DNA of 51,151 nt from NCBI RefSeq assembly GCF_009935845.1, contig NZ_QWEK01000002.1:1-51151 (forward strand). Reading direction: 5' to 3'. This stretch comes from Pseudoflavonifractor sp. 524-17. Lineage in GTDB: Bacteria; Bacillota; Clostridia; Oscillospirales; Oscillospiraceae. Shown in pieces: positions 46,192-51,151 of this stretch. The notes below the pieces were generated by a model. The model made no database searches. It was not told the origin of the DNA and saw only the letters and a program-made list of their open reading frames with translations. Position 1 is the first letter of the stretch; each line of letters begins with the position of its first letter. A program made the position numbers and the translations under genes.

Positions 46192-47310
46192 ATGTTTAGT
46201 CTTCTTATTATGATGTTTGCTTTCCCTCTAATACTTGTGACTGTTTTTGTGTTACAATTCCGCCAATTTATATCTCCCGAAGGCTTTGCACAGCGCAAAT
46301 ACAAAACTCTGCATCAATATCAACTTCAAATATCAAGACTATCCTCGGAATTAAACAATCCCAAGACGGACATCCGCAAAAAACTGAACTGTGCGCAAGA
46401 GATTGTTGATGGTTATTCGAGATTGCAATCATTTTGCTCTCAATCGCGGGGCGGTGTGGAATGGTTTCGCAATACCTGTATTTTTCCGAGCAGTCAGGCA
46501 AAAGAGGCTGTTTCCGATTATACAACGCTACTTTCCGAATTACAGGTATTTCATACTGATTTTTTCCCCACTGTCTCCCCAGACCAGAAGATTCAGTCTG
46601 ACTGGAATGTCCTCTCGTGTGATCACGATTCCTACGAGCAGCTTATCCGACAGAAACGCTCCATCAGGACGTTTCCAGTTTACATTGACCATAAAATGCG
46701 TAACGGCTTTTTCCTTTCCCATGATATGAATTCAATTTATTCTGTCTCCCTCTTTGATTGTACCTGTCCTGACCATGAAAGCCGTGTCCTTCCATGTAAA
46801 CATATGTACCGTCTTTTTTATGAGCTGACAGTCGGCACCGACTACTCTCTGGATATTAATGTCACTGACTTGTACGAAGCGACCGGGTTTATAGAATTAT
46901 CAGACTCAGATAAAGTGTCCTATATTAATATCGTCCGTTCCCTCTACAACAGAGGGAATCTTCCATGGACTACACATAAATCCTCCTGTGTCAACAAATC
47001 GCTTGAACTTGGATTGCTGTTGCAGTCTGATGCTGTCGATTACATTTCCCTTCTGAATCATCATACAAAGGATAAAATCATAACATCTATAAGAAAATTC
47101 GGCATAACAGACTGCTACCCAAGTTGGACAAAAACCAGGATTATTGATTATATCATAGAACACCATGAGCAATATTTGAAGAAAGAATACGCGGATTTTG
47201 TTGCGGTTGTGATTCCACCCGCTTTGGAACGTTGGTGCTCTGGTATAACTTCCGTAGTCAATTCCGAATTTCTACAGGAATGGGATCATAGATTTGAGAA
47301 ATTTTTATAG
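46192..47310 (+). CDS. SWIM-zinc-finger protein with N-terminal membrane helix, 372 aa
   Basis: An N-terminal hydrophobic helix (SLLIMMFAFPLILVTVFVLQ) is followed by a long soluble part. A SWIM motif is present: FDCTCPDHESRVLPCKHMYR (C-x-C-x8-C-x-H, about residues 189-205). SWIM domains bind DNA or protein partners. The gene is distinctly AT-richer than its neighbours, lies between the switch and the integrase on the plus strand, and looks like a late-acquired cargo gene expressed in the lysogen. The ATG at 46192 has GGAAAGGG upstream. Confidence 0.8.
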   Translation: MFSLLIMMFAFPLILVTVFVLQFRQFISPEGFAQRKYKTLHQYQLQISRLSSELNNPKTDIRKKLNCAQEIVDGYSRLQSFCSQSRGGVEWFRNTCIFPSSQAKEAVSDYTTLLSELQVFHTDFFPTVSPDQKIQSDWNVLSCDHDSYEQLIRQKRSIRTFPVYIDHKMRNGFFLSHDMNSIYSVSLFDCTCPDHESRVLPCKHMYRLFYELTVGTDYSLDINVTDLYEATGFIELSDSDKVSYINIVRSLYNRGNLPWTTHKSSCVNKSLELGLLLQSDAVDYISLLNHHTKDKIITSIRKFGITDCYPSWTKTRIIDYIIEHHEQYLKKEYADFVAVVIPPALERWCSGITSVVNSEFLQEWDHRFEKFL

Positions 47311-47431
47311 CCTAGTGTGCAATAAAAATTTCCGTTCCAGCGGAACGCACAGCCCAACCGTGGGTAGAAAAAGCGGTCCGCTGCGGTGTTCAGGAATACT
47401 GGGCGGAACGCGCCGCAGAGGAGTGAAGAGG

Positions 47432-48628
47432 ATGCCCCGCCGAAAAAAGCCCATCTATGAATTTATAGCCAGTCGAAACGAGTATAGAAAGCGGCTCAAA
47501 GGGCCCAGCGGGAATCGTATCTCCGTCTATGCTAAGACCCCTGAAGAGCTGACAGCTAAAATTGCCATCGTCCAACGGGAAATCGAGGAGGAGGTCTACC
47601 ACCGGGAGAACCCAACCGTGAAGGAATACGCTGAGAAATGGCTTGCCATGCACGGCTCCCATGTCCGCACCACCACCCTGACGGACTATACCTCCAAGGT
47701 GAAAATCTATATCATCGAACCGCTGGGGGACAAGTACATGGCCGAGGTCACCCCGGACGATGTGAAAATGGCCATCGGCAAGGCCGCCCAGCAGTCCGCT
47801 TCTATCTACCGCAGCGTCCAGATGCTCTACAAGATGATCTTCGGCTCTGCTCTGGAGAGCCGCATCATTGATGAGTCGCCCTGCAAGAACCTAAACCCCC
47901 GCGGCGGCAAAACGCCGAAGGAGAAGAAGGCCCTCACCGATGAGCAGGTCGCCACTCTCCTGGACGCGGTCCGCGACCTACCCCCGTACCCCTTCATCAT
48001 GCTCTGCCTCTACTCCGGCCTGCGCCGGGAGGAGGCTCTCGCCCTCCAGTGGGACAGCGTCTTCCTGGAGGGGGATGCGCCGCATATCGTTGTCTGCCGG
48101 GCCTGGCACACGGAGCACAACCGGCCGGTGATTCTGACTGACCTTAAGACGAAGGCTGCCAAGCGGACGATCCCCATCCCGCCCCAGCTGGTGGAATGCT
48201 TGAAGGAGGTCAAGGAGAATTCGGCCTCGGACTTCGTGATTGCCAACCGGGATGGGGGAGCCCTCTCGGAAACACAATGGCGCCGGGTGTGGGGCTATGT
48301 GCGAACCCGCACCGTCAGGGAGCGGACTTATTACCGCTATGTCAACGGCCAGAAGATCCCGCATACCGTAACCCCCGTCCTGGGGGAACGGGCCGCCCAC
48401 AACAGCGATGTGGTGTATAGTATCGACTTCGAGGTGACACCCCATCAGCTCAGGCACACCTACATCACGAACCTGCTCCTAGCCGGCGTCGACGTCAAAA
48501 CAGTGCAGGTGCTGGCGGGCCATGAGCACGCCAAGATCACGCTGGACATCTACACACACCTGACCTATAACCAGCCGAAGGATCTGATCTCGAAGGTCAA
48601 CCAGGCATTTGCGAACAATCCAAAATAG
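47432..48628 (+). CDS. int: Tyrosine-type phage integrase, 398 aa
   Basis: The N-terminal arm-binding part (residues 1-60) is followed by a SAM-like core-binding domain (TVKEYAEKWLAMHGSHVRTT) and the catalytic domain. Catalytic residues are R in CLYSGLRREEALAL, the beta-hairpin Lys in DLKTKAAKRTIPI, H-x-x-R in PHQLRHTYITNLL, then HEHAKITLDIYTH with the nucleophile Tyr. It catalyses integration and, with an excisionase, excision. The ATG at 47432 has GAGGAGTGAAGAGG upstream. The attachment site is probably close to this gene but cannot be fixed. Confidence 0.95.
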   Translation: MPRRKKPIYEFIASRNEYRKRLKGPSGNRISVYAKTPEELTAKIAIVQREIEEEVYHRENPTVKEYAEKWLAMHGSHVRTTTLTDYTSKVKIYIIEPLGDKYMAEVTPDDVKMAIGKAAQQSASIYRSVQMLYKMIFGSALESRIIDESPCKNLNPRGGKTPKEKKALTDEQVATLLDAVRDLPPYPFIMLCLYSGLRREEALALQWDSVFLEGDAPHIVVCRAWHTEHNRPVILTDLKTKAAKRTIPIPPQLVECLKEVKENSASDFVIANRDGGALSETQWRRVWGYVRTRTVRERTYYRYVNGQKIPHTVTPVLGERAAHNSDVVYSIDFEVTPHQLRHTYITNLLLAGVDVKTVQVLAGHEHAKITLDIYTHLTYNQPKDLISKVNQAFANNPK

Positions 48629-48774
48629 TATTTTTGGGGTGCATATAAGGGTGCATTAAAAATTAAAAACTGTACAGCCGTTGAAAATACAGGACTTTTC
48701 TAGATAGGATGTAAGAAATATGGCCTCAAAGCCGCCCGCCGCGCGCCTCAGTTCTCCAAGCGCTGATATTGCTG

Positions 48775-48815
48775 CAAAACCCCGGAGCCACAACGGTTCC
48801 GGGGTTTTTCCGTGT
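48775..48815 (+). terminator. Terminator after integrase
   Basis: AAAACCCCGGA pairs with TTCCGGGGTTTT, followed by a T run. It ends the plus-strand integrase transcript. The 150 bp before it hold no gene. Confidence 0.85.
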
Positions 48816-48916
48816 AGTAAAGTCTGACAAAACAGAAGAAAGAAAAACAAGAAAGGTTGGGGTTAAAATGAGGTTAAAACGAGAGTTTGAGGTTAAGGAT
48901 ACTGCCCACTTCTCCC

Positions 48917-49075
48917 CTATTTTTTTGTCCTCTGTGTCATTTTTGTGTCCAACATTTCTCTGCCCCCAGGCTGTTCCAGAATTCGTTTCATGAATTCTAA
49001 AGTTGCTGCAGCGAGATCGTTCCTTACATAGTTCGGAATTAAGCCCACATCAATTTTGATAGTGTCCTTTTGCAT
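48917..49075 (-). CDS. Small conserved protein, 52 aa
   Basis: The protein reads QKDTIKIDVGLIPNYVRNDL, then AAATLEFMKRILEQPGGREM. The ATG at 49075 is 8 bases after GAGGAG. The pattern 'TIKIDVGLIPxxVRxxLAxATLEF' is that of a small, widely distributed Clostridia mobile-element protein of unknown role, as I remember it. It has no partner gene on the same strand nearby. Confidence 0.7.
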   Translation of the reverse strand: MQKDTIKIDVGLIPNYVRNDLAAATLEFMKRILEQPGGREMLDTKMTQRTKK

Positions 49076-49341
49076 AACAGTTCTCCTCAAATCTTGATTC
49101 GGCAAAGCCGGTAAGTCATTGTACCATGAATCAGTTCAATTTTTAATCCGTTGTGGCCCTTGAAATTCAGGGCTTTGCTGAATTTTTGGAACCGCTCAAA
49201 ACCGGGGGAAACGGGGCCGGTAGTAACACGCAGGTAACACACCCCCGCTGCATAATTTGTGTATCGGTTTTCGATATTCTGTACCAAAATCAAGCGATGC
49301 GGTATGAATATCGCTATACTGTATCGCAAAGGAGCATGGCT

Positions 49342-49602
49342 ATGGTTAGGATTTTACTGTCAACCCGACTTGGCGAACGACGGTTGACCCAGGCGGACCT
49401 CGCCTGAATGACGGGGATACGCAAAAACACAATAAGCGAGCTTTACAACGAGATCGCAACCCGGATCAGCCTGGACCACATCGACCTGATCTGTGAGGCG
49501 CTGGGCTGCGGTCTGACGGACCTGTTGGAGATCACGCCCAACCCGGAGCCGAGAGTAAAGACACACACCAGCGCATCCCTGCCCGATAAGGGCCGAAAAT
49601 AA
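49342..49602 (+). pseudogene. XRE-type regulator split by an in-frame TGA
   Basis: VRILLSTRLGERRLTQADLA is followed by TGA at 49405-49407 and then, in the same frame, MTGIRKNTISELYNEIATRI, DLICEALGCGLTDLLEI. Together these are a complete small Cro/CI-type HTH protein. In relatives the interrupted position is Arg (L-A-R-M-T-G-I-R); CGA to TGA is a single C-to-T change. A ribosome site AGGAG precedes the ATG. The downstream ATG after the stop has no site of its own. Confidence 0.8.
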
Positions 49603-49617
49603 CCAGGCTGGACCTTT

Positions 49618-49655
49618 GGCCCAGACGCTTTAGGCGTCCGGGCTTTTCGTTTTGT
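49618..49655 (+). terminator. Terminator after the HTH pseudogene
   Basis: GCCCAGACGC and GGCGTCCGGGC pair around a TTTA loop, followed by TTTTCGTTTT. Confidence 0.85.
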
Positions 49656-49851
49656 GACGCTTGTGACACTGGGAACACTCGCATATTACGCGCATACGGA
49701 TTAGGCGCGTTATGCGGGTGTTCTCTCTTTAATTCGTTTAGTTCTTATTACCTACTGTCACAAGTGTCACAAACCCCCGAAAGCTATACAGCCATGCGTG
49801 TTTAGCCTGTGACAGTAGCAAAGTCACAAGCGTCACAGAAATGTGACTTTG
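49653..49851. repeat. GTGACA-type inverted repeats
   Basis: TGTGACGCTTGTGACA (49653-49668), TGTCACAAGTGTCACA (49756-49771), and GTCACAAGCGTCACAG (49823-49838) are related in direct and inverted order. The last is inside a 10-bp perfect hairpin, CAAAGTCACA with TGTGACTTTG (49819-49851). I see no gene in this 200-bp stretch; regulator binding or a replication site is possible. Confidence 0.6.
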
Positions 49852-49894
49852 CGCCCGCCTACCGGCCCGCCAAAAGCCCAAACGTTTGGGATTT

Positions 49895-50107
49895 TCAATC
49901 GGCGGGGTCCTCCACATACTCCATAATGTCCCCTGGCTGACAAGATAGCGCATGGCACAGGCTGGCAAGGGAGTCCGTTGTCACATTTCGCCCCTCCCGC
50001 AGTTTCTGGAGCGTCGTTTCGGTAATTATGTGATCCTGGCGTATGCGATAGGTAGTCAGCCCTTTTTCTTTCATTAGTGCAAAGAGCTTGTCGTATTTCA
50101 TTGGCAC
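49895..50107 (-). CDS. XRE-type HTH regulator, 70 aa
   Basis: The protein reads YDKLFALMKEKGLTTYRIRQ, DHIITETTLQKLREGRNVTT, DSLASLCHALSCQPGDIMEY. This is a compact Cro/CI-like HTH family typical of Firmicute mobile elements. A GTG (50107) with GGGAGG 9 bases upstream is the best start; the ATG two codons later is possible. AAGTAGTAT repeats around its promoter suggest autoregulation and control of the divergent gene at 50386. Confidence 0.85.
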   Translation of the reverse strand: MPMKYDKLFALMKEKGLTTYRIRQDHIITETTLQKLREGRNVTTDSLASLCHALSCQPGDIMEYVEDPAD

Positions 50108-50129
50108 AGCGTACCACCTCCCGCCGCTA

Positions 50130-50235
50130 ATTATAACCGTCAACATACTACTTGCAAAGTGTTCATTTTATACATTTTTTAAGTAGTATATTGTATGGTT
50201 TACCTCTTGTGTATGCTTTCTATAAGTAGTATAAT
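50130..50235. promoter_or_regulatory. Divergent promoters with AAGTAGTAT operators
   Basis: For the HTH gene: TTGCAA (50157-50152), 16 bp, TATAAT (50135-50130). For the plus gene: TTGTGT (50207-50212), 17 bp, TATAAT (50230-50235). The motif AAGTAGTAT lies at 50181-50189 and 50224-50232, and inverted at 50145-50153. Confidence 0.75.
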
Positions 50236-50385
50236 TCGTAATGCCGGGAGGGAAAGCCGAACGGCAAAAGGAGCGGCGGCCCCCGACCAAGGCAAACCGC
50301 CGCCCCGCCCCAAAAGAGGCACCGGGAAAGCCCGGCACCTCCAGAATAACAGAACGGACCCCAAAATTCAAGGAGGTACACAAAA

Positions 50386-50652
50386 ATGATGATATCCGAG
50401 TTTATCGAGCGCACCGGGTTTCGGCCCCTCCCCTTCGAGTACGAGAAGATTGAAGAAGCCTACTATAACTTCGACGGCGACAAGGACGCTTTCTGCAAGG
50501 CTTTTGTCCAGGCCGACGGCGAGAAGAAGGTCTACCAGGCCAGGGCTGCCGAGATTGACCGGCTGAACGGCAAAATCCTGGAGATGGACCGGGCCAGCAA
50601 GCGGGACGGAGAGGAATACGAGAAGCGGATCGCCGCTCCCTGTCACCGGTAA
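50386..50652 (+). CDS. Small mobile-element protein, 88 aa
   Basis: ISEFIERTGFRPLPFEYEKI, then EEAYYNFDGDKDAFCKAFVQ, followed by a coiled helix 'EIDRLNGKILEMDRASKRDG'. The pattern (I-S-E-F-I-E-R-T-G-F ... E-Y-x-x-I-E-x-x-Y-Y-x-F) is common in conjugative elements and plasmids of gut Clostridia. Its function is unknown. CAAGGAGGTACACAAA lies before the ATG. A leader of about 145 nt with several GC hairpins precedes it. Confidence 0.82.
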   Translation: MMISEFIERTGFRPLPFEYEKIEEAYYNFDGDKDAFCKAFVQADGEKKVYQARAAEIDRLNGKILEMDRASKRDGEEYEKRIAAPCHR

Positions 50653-50758
50653 CAGAGAGCCCCTGCGGTGGTGGAGGGATAACCACCCACCCGGAGAACG
50701 CGCCCCAGGGGGGCGCAAACGGCAAACAGGGCCTTACGGCCCTCTGCGGCAACCCAGT

Positions 50759-50814
50759 CCTAAAATAAAAAACAGCCCTCTCCAGGAGAATATTATATCT
50801 CCCGAAAAGGGCTG
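50759..50814 (-). terminator. Terminator after the XhlA-like gene
   Basis: On the minus strand CAGCCCT and AGGGCTG pair, with GGGAGA/TCTCC above them, followed by TTTTTTATTTTA. It marks the end of a minus-strand transcription unit coming from the right. Confidence 0.88.
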
Positions 50815-50847
50815 GTTCCTGTTTCTGTATTCCTCTGTCTACGCCGT

Positions 50848-51151
50848 CTATTGCTGCGCCGCCCGCAGGAGGTACAGCAAGCCAGTGCCCAGGGCCGCAG
50901 CCAGGACGCCCGCCACTCCATACAGGAGCTTTTCCACCATGCCGTCCCAGCGTTTGGCGGGCTTCTTCTCTATGGCGTCCACCTTCCGCCCCAGATTGGT
51001 CACGTCGGTTTTAATCTCCTCCATAGTGCTGCTCTGGTGCTTCTGCTCCGCGGCCATGACCTCCACGGCGGAGGTCAGGCGCTGGAGCGTGTCCACCTTT
51101 TCGCCCATCTCATCCAGCCGGTGGGTGTTGGATTTGCTCCGGGCGTCCACC
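50848..51151 (-). CDS. XhlA-like holin-associated membrane protein, cut by the window edge
   Basis: The visible part begins DARSKSNTHRLDEMGEKVDT, has a helical 'RLTSAVEVMAAEQKHQSSTM' and 'KADVTNLG'-type coiled coil, then KPAKRWDGMVEKLLYGVAGV followed by a membrane helix (LAAALGTGLLYLL). This is the hemolysin XhlA pattern, with a single C-terminal membrane segment, which acts with a holin in lysis. A GTG at 51150-51148 could start it, but the pattern suggests residues before it outside the window. The gene faces left and ends at the terminator above. Confidence 0.82.
   Translation of the reverse strand, partial: VDARSKSNTHRLDEMGEKVDTLQRLTSAVEVMAAEQKHQSSTMEEIKTDVTNLGRKVDAIEKKPAKRWDGMVEKLLYGVAGVLAAALGTGLLYLLRAAQQ

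Noticed and set aside
48629-48775. Attachment site next to integrase
   Set aside because: No tRNA end and no direct repeat at the other phage end can be seen inside the window, so a site cannot be placed.

Overview
The window looks like an integrated temperate phage with a contractile tail (P2/PBSX-type tail and baseplate, lambda-type capsid and GpA terminase) in a high-GC, gut-type Clostridia host. The host guess is an inference. It rests on strong AGGAGG-type ribosome sites, sigma-A promoters, and XkdX- and XhlA-like genes, in the style of Oscillospiraceae prophages. I see no rRNA, tRNA, CRISPR array or IS transposase.

Layout. (1) 26.13 to 0.01 kb, minus strand: one long late module, read right to left. 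It holds two small terminase-like genes, TerL, gpW-like connector, portal, ClpP-type prohead protease with a nested scaffold, decoration protein, major capsid, head-tail and tail completion genes, sheath, tube, tail assembly chaperone with a -1 frameshift extension, tape measure, gpX, gpD, gpV, gpU/LysM, gpW, gpJ, gpI, tail fibre genes and XkdX. (2) 26.13-27.34 kb: no convincing gene; a late promoter candidate and a pair of 58-bp inverted repeats. (3) 27.34-31.90 kb, plus strand: an ArdC-like accessory operon. Each of four genes is preceded by the same structured leader. A ribbon-helix-helix gene at its end probably controls two promoters through shared operators. (4) 44.44-32.23 kb, minus strand: early/replication operon with excisionase-like HTH, PP-loop sulfurtransferase-like protein, radical SAM protein, C5 methyltransferase, HUH Rep, DUF1064-like nuclease, ASCH, ParA/ParB-like proteins and a late-regulator-like gene. 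(5) 44.6-45.4 kb: divergent Cro/CI switch with repeated operators. (6) 46.2-48.6 kb, plus strand: AT-rich SWIM-domain gene and tyrosine integrase. (7) 48.6-51.15 kb: small genes, an HTH gene broken by a stop codon, and an XhlA-like gene cut by the window edge. No endolysin is visible.

The most unusual signal is a family of palindromic elements, at least 14 copies. The outer arms of the hairpin differ from copy to copy yet stay complementary, around a nearly fixed core (CCC, unpaired A, GC, short GNA-type loop, GC, GGG). Most copies sit between a stop and the next start in the late module, in both orientations. Four lie inside reading frames without breaking them: DUF1064-like nuclease, TerL N-terminus, a small membrane protein, and the C-terminus of a head gene. 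This behaviour recalls the Rickettsia palindromic elements. Two further candidates are the four-copy covarying leader of the plus-strand operon and two short plus-strand RNAs (about 44.49 and 38.84 kb), each with its own promoter and terminator inside the minus-strand early operon.

All functional names come from reading sequence motifs and gene order; no database search was run.
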